In this document: piece by piece, positions 49,941 to 61,504 of the stretch | Layout of the letters: each line of letters begins with the position of its first letter | Numbering within the stretch: the stretch's first letter is position 1 | Assembly (NCBI GenBank): GCA_033026295.1 | Contig: CM065183.1 | Span: 12,688,657-12,752,656, forward strand | Source: Channa striata | Lineage: Eukaryota > Chordata > Actinopteri > Anabantiformes > Channidae | Direction of reading: 5' to 3' | Length of the DNA stretch: 64,000 nt | Translations under genes and position numbers: made by a program | The notes under the pieces: model-generated | The model's database searches: none | Told to the model about the DNA's origin: nothing | Seen by the model: the letters and a program-made list of their open reading frames with translations, nothing else

Positions 49941-52829
49941 GAGTTACATTTTCCATATTTATCATGATACATGTGTATTGTTGGGATGAATTAATTTTTG
50001 TAAACAGTGCAGTTTTTCAGAGACCAAACTGCAAAACATGGCCTCACTTCTTTAGGGCTGTAGAATTGTGCTGGTTCTGAAGAATGGGAAGAGTGAAGAT
50101 GGTTCCAATAGAACTCGGGAGCAGTCAGAGGGTTAGTCCAACATGGTAATGTCTAACATGACAATGGGAAACTGACATTAGTGGCTTTTACTATTTGGTT
50201 GCTTGTATGCCATAAGAAGAGTGTATGTCCCTAAACTCCCTACAGAATAAGACCAATATCCTACATTTTCATTAAACTGCTACTTTAAAAAAAAGAAAAA
50301 GAAAAGAAAAGATTTTTGAGGAGAAAAAGGGGTTTTACCAGCAAGCCTTTGTTCTTTCTCTGGCCTCAGCAGCTGTTTAAGAAGTCTGGGGAGGAAAGGG
50401 TGTCTCCTCCCTCCCAAACACTCAGCCTGTAAGAAAACTAATAATTCTTCCATTTAATTAAAACTTGACATTTCAACCAGGATGCCCTTTAGGTGATACA
50501 CAAAGCATGGACTCTTTATAGAAACCGGATCATTCAAGTGATCCACATCCAGAAAATTACACGTGGCAAATGAATAGCCAGCTACATCACAAGTACAAGG
50601 GTAATTATGAGCCCACCGTGATGGACAGATCTGACCTCATAGGCTACGAGGACACGTTTCCTCTTTTAATCCTCTGCAAAACCTCTTATCCTGCTGCAAC
50701 ACAGGGAGATACAGTGACCTGCACGTTAAAGACCGTACCTGTGCAGGGCTGGCTGAGGAACCTGTAAATGGTGATTTGATTTTTCTTTAGTTCTACTATT
50801 AAAGATGGATTTATAATAACTAGCTGTATTTCAAATATGGCTCAATACCTGCATGACACGTGTACTTAACGGATCTTAAACATCAATTACCACACAGCTA
50901 TACCATCTAAGCAGTGAGTAAAAGCCTCATTCAGACTCTTGGGATTGACAGCACAAAGCTAACATGAGCCATTTAGCTTTCTGCCACAGTGGATTGTTCA
51001 CTGTACTCCACGTGGGTTCATTATGGTCCGTATTCACATGAACTGGAGGTCACTTACATTATATTCACTAAAATGCTTTGTCACTGGAGAATAGGACTTT
51101 ACTCCTTTTACTGCAATTAATCACTAGTTTCCAATGTCTGTCACGAGTACTTGAAACTTCATAATTAAGTACATAATTAATATCTATGCATTCACATGTA
51201 GCAGCTGAAACTTTGCTTTTGTACTGTAGAGTGGACAAAGACGACACTTCCGTGGACCGTCTCACATTAGGTTACTGTAAGGCAACATCAAACTCAACTG
51301 TGATTAAGTGTAGATATAAAAGTATTTTCAGGATTTTCGTTTATGCCTATATCATGAACAATGGCAAATACTTCACACTAACCAAGATGGTTTCAAAAGT
51401 AAACTGCAACCCTGCAACACATGTGCCTAGACAAAACTTTCTATAGAAATGAACAGACAAAGACTGTCCCAAGAAAGGACAGAAGCCAATTACTTTTCTA
51501 ACTTTTAAAATGCAAAACAACATACAAAAGATTAACATGGAAGCAGATATGATGAAGAACAAGTCCCCCACACCAAAGACCCGTAGACATCTTTTGTCCC
51601 TTTTGACAAATGAACAGAATGGCCTGGTCTGGTGCATTTTACTGCTGTAGGTGAAAAACAAAATGGCACCCCTCATTATGCCGCATACCAAACCAGCAAT
51701 AACACACAAAGGCTGTAAAGTATACGTGAGGCAATTTATGGGTATTTTGCAGATCGAAGGAACAAGACAAACAAGTCTGCATGATAACTCCAATATCCTG
51801 ATTCAGCTTCTTTACAGCAGGGTCATGACAGCACAGCTATTTTATAATTAATTAGTACCAGTGCAAATCTCTCCTAGAGCTATGCTGTTTTTTTCAAGGA
51901 TAAAATTCTTACACCCACACATACACACACACGCACACACACATTATAATAAAAATTAAATCATGCTAATTTCACCTGCTTCACAGTTCTCTCTTCATTA
52001 CAGCTCTCTTTCCTGACCCTCTCTTGCTGTTTCAGAGGGCAGCTTGGAAATACTTTGAACCACTGGAATATTCATTTTAAGCTAAATCACACTAGTTAAA
52101 CTATTCAGCTGCAGGAAGTGTGTTTTCTAATATTTTTTAGGCTGTTTTGCTCCCCTGATCCAGAATGTTTTCTCCTCAGGACAAGCTCTTTGGAGTCTTG
52201 GGATATTAATTTCTAGATTCATCAGCAATTGTGCAGCATGTTTACCTCACAACCCAAATGGACTCTGACATTAACTGTCCTAATAGCAATGCTGAGTGCA
52301 AGTTTATTCAAAAACTTATTTGAAGAGCTGGATTTCTGTCACTGACTGGGTTTTGTTCATTGACACTTTAGCAGCTGCTCACACACAGACGGTGTGTGTG
52401 AAGAGAGAGACACAGAGAGAGATGTTAAATATATTTTTACCAGCTTCAAGTAGTAAGAACAAAGTACATGTGGCAGCCAGTGATAATATTGTAGTGTAGT
52501 TCATTTACTGACAAATAAATTAAGTGATGGTAGAAGTTGGATAGACTGGCTGCTGCAGAGTGATTGACACTTTTTAGCAATTCATCTTTTTTGAATATTT
52601 AGACTCACGTTTTGTCGGCCCTGTCAAAACGCGCTCTGGGTAGTTGGCTACAAGGATGCGTCGGCCACTGTATGAAAGCCACAGTGCATCCTCAGATCAG
52701 CAGGCGTTTTTTGATCATTGCACCACTTTGATGCCAGACACCGTCCCATACACTGAAGCCAAACTGGCAGCTAAGATGACTATACTTCCTAAATGCTTAA
52801 AACGCTGAATCACAGCTGTGCACACATAG
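49941..52829. other. No gene recognised
   Basis: It contains an A-rich aaaagaaaaagaaaa run at 50,288-50,310 and the CA array at 51,911. A 148-codon minus-strand frame (51,347-51,793) has two hydrophobic stretches but no recognisable family. I treat it as chance. Confidence 0.5.
51911..51943. repeat. (CA)n microsatellite, interrupted
   Basis: CA units with ca-to-cc, ta and cg interruptions, an ageing array. Confidence 0.9.
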
Positions 52830-52970
52830 TGATTTGGTTGGTTTTAGGCATAAAGACAAAGGTGGTTAGATTTCTCTGTTGTTTGCAGATGACGTGCTTC
52901 TGTCGCCTCCATGATACAGTGACCTTTATCATGCACTAGGTTGGTTTCGTGTAGTGAAGAGCTTGTTTAT
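52830..52970 (+). pseudogene. Reverse-transcriptase scrap of a non-LTR retrotransposon
   Basis: The frame around 52,872-52,906 reads SLLFADDVLLSP, which contains the catalytic FADD box of reverse transcriptases. After an in-frame stop, DLYHALGWF follows in a shifted frame, as in the block just downstream of FADD in fish LINE polymerases. Only about 140 bases are recognisable, and there is no intact frame. Upstream gatttggttggttttaggca probably belongs as well. Confidence 0.6.
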
Positions 52971-54226
52971 CTCTGTATGCCCCCTAAATTACCTCACTTT
53001 TGCTACTATCACACTTACCATGTCCACTGGCGATGACTAGTCCTGCTGGTGTGGTTCCTCAAACACATACGAAGCAGCTGGTTGAACCTTCTGTTGCACA
53101 CTACATAGGTAACTGTGACAGGTGAAATGCACTGCTGTATGTTGAATGTCTTATATCCACTGTCAGGAATTTTCAGCTCTCCCTGCGTTCATGGCTGTAA
53201 AACACAACGCTGTTAGTAAGACTGTAACAAACCTCTGCTGGTTTGAAGTAGGCCAATATGTTCTTTTCTTTTTGCTTTGTTCCTATTTTTGAACAAAGTG
53301 GGTGGTAAAAGAGAGTCGACAAAAAATTATGAAGTGTGAGAATGTGTTACAGCTGTCTACTTAGATATGCCTGGTCATGCATTCAGTTAGTTAGTCGATT
53401 CTGAATTCAGAGGTAAGATAATATTGAGCCAGTCAGAATGCAGAGGTATTTTTTCTACTTTGTACCCACACATTAATGACAGCTCAGCATGAGTTGCTGG
53501 TTTCCGTTTCAGTTGTTTGTTTGTTTTTTTTGCATGAATAAAGCCAAAGCAGTGAGAAATATTTTTTCCAAAATTTAAAGGAAACTGTTGTGGGTTATTG
53601 TACACTACGTTATACTTTTTTTAAGATTTCTACTTCTTTTTCGTTTTGCACCAGTCATGATGCTGAAGAACATATGGAAAGCACATGTACAACAAAACAC
53701 AGTCGATTCAGTCATTTGTGAATATGCAGTAGCCTGCTGAGATGGAGTTCAGACACACCACCGACTCCCTACACCGTTTCACACTCTCTACTGTTATTCA
53801 GCAAACTAGAAGTAAAGCTGGTAACACGAAGGGTGGATTTAGTGAGGAGACAATAATTACAATCAGCAATTTACAATTTGATTTAATAACACCTGGGCTT
53901 CTACTACAGTATTTGCATTTAAAGTGTTAAAATTCCCCAGCCATCTGTTGTGTGACGACAGTGTCTCATCTGTCTCTGGATGCAGTATCTTTCTTCAATC
54001 GCTTGGACTGCTCAGACTGTGCAGTGTTTGCTCAGTCTAAGATGCCTGGAACACAGCGGCATGTCAGAGCTGCATGGGTTACAAACGGCATCTCGCCAAC
54101 TTCACCATCAGCACCATCGCATTTGCTTTCTGGGGGCCTTTCCTCCAACTGTGCCTCCACTGTCACATCCAGCATCGTTAAACCAACCCCTGTGATGATA
54201 ACATGGAGTCATGTTAGGAGATCTTA

Positions 54227-54306
54227 CACCTCGTCGTGACAGCCTGCTGTGCCTGTCCAGGTCCCCTCTATCCCCACCTGCTCAAAACTCCATCACCAGT
54301 TTTATT
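54227..54306 (+). repeat. Second copy of part of the possible LTR
   Basis: Blocks gacagcctgctgtgcctgtc, aggtcccctctatccccacc and catcaccagttttatt match 49,782-49,860 over about 80 bases with few differences, in the same orientation. The AATAAA that follows in the first copy is replaced here by ggggtggggg. Sequence upstream (53,985-54,225) may belong too but is not clearly alignable by eye. Confidence 0.65.
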
Positions 54307-54396
54307 GGGGTGGGGGATAACAAGAGAGCAGTCAACAGGAAGGGTAAACTGAGAACAAGTTACCTTAGTAACTCCCACAGTTTCCTTGGAAGTTTT

Positions 54397-55107
54397 AAGG
54401 TAAGGTAAGGTAATCTTTATTGTCCTAAGTCGGGAAAATTTAAATGTTACACAGCTGCCAGGTATACAAGGCAATAAAAAGCAATGGAAGCAACAAGAGC
54501 AAGCCACTTACTAACACAATGCATTGTGGAATTTAATGTGCAAAAAAAAAAAGTTCAAAATAAAATAAAAAATGAATCTACAAATGTACAGTATGTGAAA
54601 TTACTATAGAATGTATACAATATTTCAAGTTTGAGTTCTAGTAGGTTAGACTGTGGAGTTACATTGTCTAACCACGGTAGGAATGAAAGACCTGCTGTAG
54701 CGTTCTGTCCCACTCTGAGGGTGGATCAGTCGGCCACTGAATGAGCTGCACAGAGCCTCCACTGTCTGGTGCAGCGGGTGAGAAGTGTCGTCCATGATGG
54801 ATGTCAGCTTGGCCAACATCCTCCTCCAAGAGTCCAGTGGGCAGCCTAGGAAAGAGCTGGCTCTCCTGACCAGCTTGTTCAGTCTGTTCCTGTCCTAAAC
54901 CCCAGCAGACCAAAGCGTAGAGCAGAGCTGAGTCCACCACAGAGTCATAAAATGTCCTTAACATGGGCCTGCACATGCCGAAGGACCTCAGTTTCCTCAG
55001 ACGATGGACCCTTTGAGCCTTCTTGTACAAAGCATCAGGGTTATCAGTCCAGTCCAGTTTATGGTTGGGGTGAACACCCAGGTACCTGAAGCTCTCCACC
55101 CTCTCAT
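54397..55107 (-). pseudogene. 3' end of a Rex1/CR1-like LINE, truncated and frameshifted
   Basis: The open frame (minus, from about 55,099) reads ESFRYLGVHPNHKLDWTDN, then ALYKKAQ, LRKLRSFG and LRTFYDSVVDSALLYA. This is the region after the polymerase in Rex1/CR1-like fish LINEs. A frameshift near 54,900 puts the rest in another frame, where LTSIMDDTSHPLH and the RSFIPT block can be read before the stop. The 3' end shows tcccgacttaggacaataaa and an (accttaccttacctt)-type tail ending near 54,397. The 5' end is cut off near 55,107, the usual truncation during reverse transcription. No flanking duplication was found. The polymerase itself is absent, so it was dead on arrival. Confidence 0.85.
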
Positions 55108-55535
55108 TGTTTGGCCGCTTGTTACGTTAGAGCAGAGACACACATCAGCAAACCAGAGGTGATTAAGATGGATACTTGTATTGCTTCATGTCACTTTTTT
55201 CCAGGCCGAATGGGGGCCTTGGAACACATGGCAAAGACAACAGCTGACAGTCAACTAGCATGTATGTTTGAACCAGCGTGACATGAAGGGAAAGTGGCTG
55301 CAAACTGTAAAACACGCAGCAATTGTTTAGCATTTTTACACAACTCACACTCACCATCGATGGTCTAAGGTTATTTGAACTGAGAATAAGTTGGATTCCC
55401 TAAGCCAAACATCTAACCAGAGGGTTTTCTTTCCAGTGTCAGAGGTGAATGGCTTCCTTGACCTTTTTAAATGATTACTGATGACCTCTGGGTTCTTTAC
55501 AACAAATACTGTGATTGGTTTGGTCTCATTTTCAG

Positions 55536-55594
55536 TTGATGCCACATCAGGATCTTCTGAAGGTGGCTCTCTGCTTAAAGAGGATGACTTTGGG
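55536..55594 (+). other. Exon-like 59-base segment with splice-site consensus, uncertain
   Basis: The segment is preceded by ggtctcattttcag and followed by gtaagt, both good splice-site matches. In one frame it reads DATSGSSEGGSLLKEDDFG without a stop, a plausible acidic linker. On the opposite strand the same DNA lies in a mostly open frame from about 55,790 to 55,351 with one TGA (LKLWDAATLMRT..., ...KPITVFVVKNPEVI). Only one of these could be real, and either may be chance. No neighbouring exon was recognised. Confidence 0.15.
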
Positions 55595-56728
55595 GTAAGT
55601 CACTCCTTATGACTTGTGGCATAGATGTGCCAACAGTGCAGTAGCTTAATAAAGTCCCACTGGAAAATAGTCCTCATTAGTGTCGCGGCATCCCATAGTT
55701 TTAGGTATATTTCAGTCATAATGACAGTGTGACACAGCAATTCGCCCTAAACTGTCTGATTCAGTGGAGGTTCTAGAGGGCGGCCGAGGGGGGCTTTGGG
55801 CACTGTCCGTCCCGTACAGAATCCTGACTTAACCATGGTACGACAGCTGCAGTAGCTCCCTCACAACATTTACATGAAATGACACATTCTTTAAAATGCT
55901 TTTAAACAAATCATGATGACAGCTGACTCCAATGGAAAATGACGGCAGCACCATCATATCCACAAATGCACACATCAGACTCAAACAGATGGCAGACACT
56001 ACTCCTGGCTTAACCATCAGAGTGTACAATTTGGCAATGTATGCATGCATGGGGTGACTGTAAGCTGAAGTTTATGTTAGAAAGTTTGAATATAGAAGAT
56101 ACTTGCTACTCATTTATTTCAGTAATGTTAATTTCTGTATAATCTAAGCCACCAAGGCTTCCAAACTAGTAGATAAAGCAACAGTTCAGCTTCTGTTTAA
56201 GCCAATGCACTTCACGCTGATGAAATCGGAGCACATTTAGCATACACAACTGTGGACTAAGGCCCTTGTTATCACAGATAATGTAAATCATTATTCTACA
56301 GTGGCCTGTACAGTACAGTATGTGCACGTTTCTTCATAATGCAGCTAACTGAGAAAGGTGGAGACCAGCTTACTTAGTCTTTCTCCGACTGATTCCCATC
56401 CTTGGTGTTTGCATGCTGTAGCATCCCTGCTTCTGCTTGCACATGCAGCACTGTAGGATTAGAATATATCTTCACCCAGATTGGTATGAATAAGTTGTGG
56501 CACATATTTGCCCCCTAATGAATAGACTACTCGTATGGTTATCCTTAGCATCAAAGGGAATATTGCTGTGCATTTAAACGTAACAGACGATATGAAAAGG
56601 ACTTTGTCCACAACCTCTCTTCCTCCTTTCGCTTCTCTCTCTTCTGCCCCCACACTCCCTCCATCTCTCTTTTCTCTTAATGGGACACATCTATCACAAT
56701 GAAGCCTGTGTCTTCTTTAAACCTCCCT

Positions 56729-56759
56729 GCACACACACACAAACACACACACACACACT
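56729..56759. repeat. (CA)n microsatellite
   Basis: About 15 CA units with one AA interruption. Confidence 0.93.
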
Positions 56760-57319
56760 CTTTCATTTAAAATAGCTCTCTGGTGGTACAGCACAGTATG
56801 CATGTGTAACCCCAACGCTGCCTCTGTGCAAAGTCTGTTGCTGCACGTCGCTCTTCTGGCTGTGCTGTGTTGTGTCTTATGACCAATGAGCTACAGGGAA
56901 AATTTGTTTACAGCTTTCTCTTCGCACACGCACACACACCAAAAACATGCACATGCTCAACAGAGGTCATTAATAACAATAGTGTGTGTTTGATTGGGTA
57001 TATTGTGATAAATTAGATGACTTTGTCCATTGTTTGCCCTGTAGGCAACAATTACTTTTAACATGACTCACATGGAACAACACAAGGATATAATGCTGCA
57101 TTAAATATATCACGAGATGAAGAATTGAAGATATATAATATCACTGACTGTGTTTTCCAGCCTTATCTCTAACTACTTATACTGTTCAGACTGGACAAGA
57201 GATGGGGGTACACCGTGGACAGGTACTAAACTATCTCAGGGCCAACACAGAGAGATAGACAACAACCACAGTCCCATTTGTTTAGAGTCACATCTTACTA
57301 TGAGGACACCATAATGTCT

Positions 57320-58138
57320 GAAAAAGGGATCAGGGTCTATCCTAACAGCTAAGAACTGAAAATTACAGATCAATATCCAATCTTCCCTTTATTTCTAAAA
57401 AAATAATCGGTCAAGCTCCATCATAACTAAAAGATCTCCTAGTACCAGATCATCCTAATAGACTACTTACATCTCAGAATGCAGGCCTACTTGTGGTTCC
57501 TAGAATGGGAGGAGGAGCCTTTAGCTGTCAAGCTCCTCTCCTGTGGAACCAGCTCCCAGTCCAGATTCAGGAAGCAGTCACCCTCTCTACTTTTAAGACT
57601 AGACTCCAAACCTTCCTCTTCGATAAAGATTATAGTTAGTTCTAGTCCTGCTGCTACAGGCTCAGACTGCTGGGGGACCAACCCCTGATGCACTGAGACA
57701 CTTCCCTCTTCTCTTCACTCTCTCCTTTCACCCCACATTTATAATGTCTCCACTGTATGACATTAACTCTGTATCTTCTTTGTCCCGTAGTCTTCTTTCT
57801 CCCTCTCTGTCCCCCTCTCTCTGTCCCTGTCTTCAGGTGTCCCTGGCTTTGGAGCTGTGTGTCTTCCATTGCACAGCTACTGGTCCAACCAATCTGCCAA
57901 ATGTTTTCCACTCAGCCCAACAGGTGAAGGTAGATGGCCGCCCACCCTGAGCCTGGTTCTGCTGGAGGTTTCTTCTGTTAAAGGAGTTTTTCCTCTCCAC
58001 TGTTGCCTATAGCTGCTCAAGGGGGATTTGTTGGGTTTTCTAAATGTCTGTATTGACTTTATTATGTGAAGTGCCTTGAGATTACTTTGTTGTAAATTGG
58101 CGCTATATAAATAAAGTTGAATTGAATTTAACTGAATT
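57320..58138 (+). pseudogene. Internally deleted L2-type LINE, 3' end
   Basis: From 57,358 the frame reads NYRSISNLPFISKKIIGQ, the start of a reverse transcriptase. It joins directly, in frame, to APS(stop)LKDLLVPDHPNRLLTSQ and AGLLVVPRMGGGAFSCQAPL, LWNQLPV, then STFKTRLQTFLFDKDYS and a stop near 57,640. The second block is the C-terminal APLLWN-type region of L2 LINEs. In a full element the whole catalytic core (with its FADD box) lies between these two blocks, so several hundred codons are missing at about 57,410. The 3' untranslated region is intact-looking: gagcctggttctgctggagg, tttttcctctccactgttgc, ggcgctatataaataaag and a ttgaattgaattt tail ending near 58,138. Confidence 0.85.
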
Positions 58139-58384
58139 GAAAATGCTCAAAAGAAAAGAACATCATTTGAAACTGGGAAATTCAAATATCCTGCAGAAGG
58201 ACAGAAAATGTGCAATCTACAAGGCTTGAACATCATGTCAGCAGACTCTTTGGAATGAAATCAAGACACTAGAAGTTTTTTACATTCAGATCTATATTAT
58301 CTATACATAATGTGGTTTTATATATATAATATGATGTGATTGACCCTTGTGATATAAGCCCTATCTTTCAGGAAAAATCACAGC

Positions 58385-58920
58385 ACAGACTCCTGAGCAC
58401 TGCAGCTCTAGACCAAGTCCTGGTCTGGATGGCATGAGCAGCCCAACAAGAATTAGTGCTGAGCAGGTTACTTACATTTTTAATAACCTTTTCAATCTGT
58501 CCTTTATTCAACAAAGATTCACAAAACCTAGAAAACAGTCAACTTTAGTTCCTGTTGTAAAACATTTTCATCCTGAGTCATTATATGATTATAGGCCTGT
58601 GGTGTTAACCTCAACCATCATCTCATCAGTGTCTAAAACCGTACAGCCCCACCTGATGACCTGTTCATCTGATTCCCCATAGAGCTGAGTTCTCTTCTCT
58701 CTCTAATACATTTTATACACTAACAACTGTTTCTGCAAATTTAAGATTCATCAAATCGAAATTTGCAGAAGACACAGTCTGCTGATCAATAATAAAGTGT
58801 CTAATGGTCCCGTGGTGGATGAACCTTTAAAATGGTGCCAATCGTTTCTTGACTTCAGTACATCTAAAGCTGAGGATATGTCTACTGATTTTAGGTGCAA
58901 TTAACAAGATTTTGTCAGCA
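58385..58920 (+). pseudogene. Rex1/CR1-like reverse-transcriptase pseudogene
   Basis: The frame at 58,410-58,680 reads SPGPDGMSSPTRISAEQ, IFNNLFNLSF, ESLYDYRPVVLTS and SVSKTVQPHL. This matches the N-terminal part of the polymerase of Rex1/CR1-like LINEs (PGPDG and DYRPVALTS blocks). After a stop the homology jumps to LYTNNCF, then KFAEDTVC near 58,758 (a decayed FADD box), EPLKWCQSFLD and STDFR. The palm section between is deleted. Several stops and shifts are present. It lies about 250 bases beyond the L2-type tail and is a separate element. Confidence 0.8.
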
Positions 58921-61070
58921 TAATAAAATACTAACATGTCAACAATTTGTTATCAGTCTATGATGGCTGGCAATGTGTCCTGCTGACAGAACTCTGATGA
59001 AATATTTCATCTAAAAAGTCTATACATTCTTCCTTATCTATAGGTTTGGCTTAGTCTTATCACATTTATTACACAGGACGGTTAAAGTCAGCAGCAAAAT
59101 TGTTGGAATAAAAAAAGACAGTTAATAATGTCTGACAGCCTCCATCCAGGTGTTTTGTGAGTTGCATCTCCGGCCTTCTGGCTCACTGTTTACTCAACCA
59201 TAAGGCAGAGAACCAACATTTCCACATGCATCTTTCTTCCCTCTGCTGTCACCGTGTTGAATTTACAGAGGACACGATAATGGAAGTAAATTTCTTTATG
59301 TACTTTGTGTTGGATGTTGTCTGTCCTGGCGTTTTTCTGCTGCTGCCCATTGGCAACAAACAAAGTAATTGGTGAGTGTGTTCGTCCATTTTTAGTCTCC
59401 CCGGTTTATATCGACAGGACAATGCATTGCCTGGCCTAGTAGTAATTGAAATAGTTGCGGACAGATATTTGCAATATTGCAAAAAAAGACTGAAAACCAC
59501 ACTTTAAATAACAGTAAATATCAAAACCTACTTTCCAGCAACTCCAAACCTATACTGTACCTTATATTTAAGTTGTATTAAAAGAAATCTTATAGTTAAA
59601 AAAAAAAGTTAAATACTGCAGCTTTATTCTTACCAGCTGTAGACAGTTAGTGCAAGAAACAACCAACAAACAAGATCCAGAAAAGCTGCTACCTTCTCTG
59701 AGTCTGAGCTCATGTAAAATGGACTGAGATACAGAGGGAAACTGATGAACTGATGAAATGAACAAAGAATAATAGACAGTTTGTAGGGAAAATCTGTGTT
59801 CTTGCAACTGCTACAAAATTCTAAAGTGACAAAATACATGATTTCAGCAAGAACTGTGCTGCCCCATGTGTAATTCTATTGTACTGCATCCTCCAATTCT
59901 AAGGAGTTTGGCCTCACTAATCGGCCTCTGTTTAAGGAGTCTGATGCCATACTAACCCATTGTTTTAAGGACCTTCAGTGTGTTGAGTCTCCATGTATCG
60001 GCAGTTTATAACAGGCCAGAGCAGCATTTATCACATGTCTTTTAAGTGAAACATGTGTGTCAGTAATTATAACCTAAAACCTAGTTAGAAATGAGCCTCT
60101 GGAGAGAAATGTGCTCTGGATACAGGCTGGGAACACGCATGCATGCACAGATACACGTGTAGTGATGGTAACAGCGCAGAGAGATGCAGAGAATAACATT
60201 CTCTTTAGCATTTTACATGTTTCATATTAAGATCTCATAGTTAAACCACACGAATGTGCTCAGCTCGGCAGTTTTTGGTTCACTTTTCATGCTGTCTAAT
60301 TTTATGATAAACAGTGTAAATCTGCACAGGCACCCACAACACACACTTAATCTCTGCTGATCTTCATTGTGAATGTTTGGGGTTACAAATGGTAATATCA
60401 TAATGAAGATGTGACTTATCATCCCACTTTGGAGGAAAATAGTAATTACTGTAAATTATACATCATTATCCTGGCAGGATAATTGTGAGTGTGCTTGAGT
60501 TGGCAGTCTTACATTAATGTTTTAACCTCTAGGCAGACACCTAGAGGTTCGAGCACCATGTAAGTATAAGTTAGCACAATCAAATCAAAGCTGAGGTAAA
60601 CGAAGAAGTGCACTTTCCTCTTGCAAACGTGCTTTGATTCCTCCCTGTGCCGGTGTGGGCTGTCATATTTACTTATCTGAAAAAAGCTTTGTTGGACATC
60701 CTCACTCAAACGCAAAAAACAATCCAGTGGTTTGACAGCCTCAAACTGATTAAAAATGCATGTTGCAGCTTTCTGCTATCATGCTGTTTTGATGCTTATT
60801 CCCATTCCAACTCAATGCACCTTTAGTTTTGTCAAGTAAAGTAAAGCTTCAGAGCTCTTCTCTTGGAACAACAGCAGTTAAACTTTAGAGCACTTCCAGC
60901 TTTAAAGGCAATGGAAGACACGGGTTTTGTGGAAAAAGGAGAGTAATCTGCACATATGCTGAGAACCTAAACCTGGAGAGTATGACGGCTGAGTGAGCAT
61001 TCAAAAACAAAGAGAATTGTTTTCTCTGGTCCTTGACTGTTGCATTTCTGAACCTTGAAACCTTTAGAAA

Positions 61071-61073
<3 letters not shown>
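58921..61073. other. No gene recognised
   Basis: Unique-looking DNA with the 10-bp hairpin at 60,524-60,549. Frames below 80 codons are unrecognised. Confidence 0.55.
60524..60549. repeat. Perfect 10-bp inverted repeat, 6-base loop
   Basis: aacctctagg, loop cagaca, cctagaggtt. It sits in otherwise unique DNA, and no U-tract or flanking duplication gives it a clear role. Confidence 0.9.

Positions 61074-61116
<43 letters not shown>
61074..61116. repeat. (TG)n microsatellite
   Basis: About 21 uninterrupted TG units. On the minus strand they give a run of His-Thr codons in an otherwise unremarkable frame. Confidence 0.97.
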
Positions 61117-61117
<1 letters not shown>

Positions 61118-61189
61118 CTCTTTGCACTTTGAGCAAAGCTGAATACATTGAACCTGTGCTATGAAAACACACCCATTGTGTCTAATAGC

Positions 61190-61350
61190 TCTGCCAAAGT
61201 GGATGTAACAACATGTACATTGTCATAAAAAGGTTCCTAATTAATGCATTCATTACCTTACACGATGACCTTATTAGCATAAACAATTATGTTCCATATA
61301 TCACGGTGAATATGGCAGGACATTAGGCAGTTCAAGAGCCTGTTTATTCT
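61190..61350. promoter_or_regulatory. Candidate conserved non-coding element (block C)
   Basis: A repeat-free block with cctaattaatgcattcatta, gaccttattagcataaacaa, and gttccatatatcacggtgaa. It lies between a (TG)n array and a Tc1 relic. The dense TAAT/ATTA and ATTAGCAT-like words suggest, but do not show, regulatory DNA. Confidence 0.28.
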
Positions 61351-61504
61351 GGGGTTACAGTGTATTATAGTAATGTTGAAATAATTTACCTACTGTATAT
61401 GAATGTTGTGAATGCTCTTTTTCACTTAGGTAAACATTTTTCCTTTTTGATAATACAATGATTATATAAAGTAGGAAAGTCTAAAGGGACTGAAGTATTT
61501 TAAA

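Larger units (their letters stand above)
55108..57319. other. No confirmed gene; exon-like segment and CA array
   Basis: Apart from the exon-like segment near 55.5 kb and the CA repeat at 56,729-56,759, nothing was recognised. The GC-rich patch at 55,770-55,810 is short. Confidence 0.5.

Noticed and set aside
51347..51793. 148-codon minus-strand frame with two hydrophobic stretches
   Set aside because: No recognisable family, promoter or splice sites. AT-rich DNA often gives hydrophobic chance frames, and the length is within chance for 64 kb read in six frames.
52600..52760. GC-richer block with 'gtcggccctgtcaaaacgc' as another copy of the 23.9/46.4 kb repeat
   Set aside because: Only scattered words agree and no collinear alignment could be made by eye.
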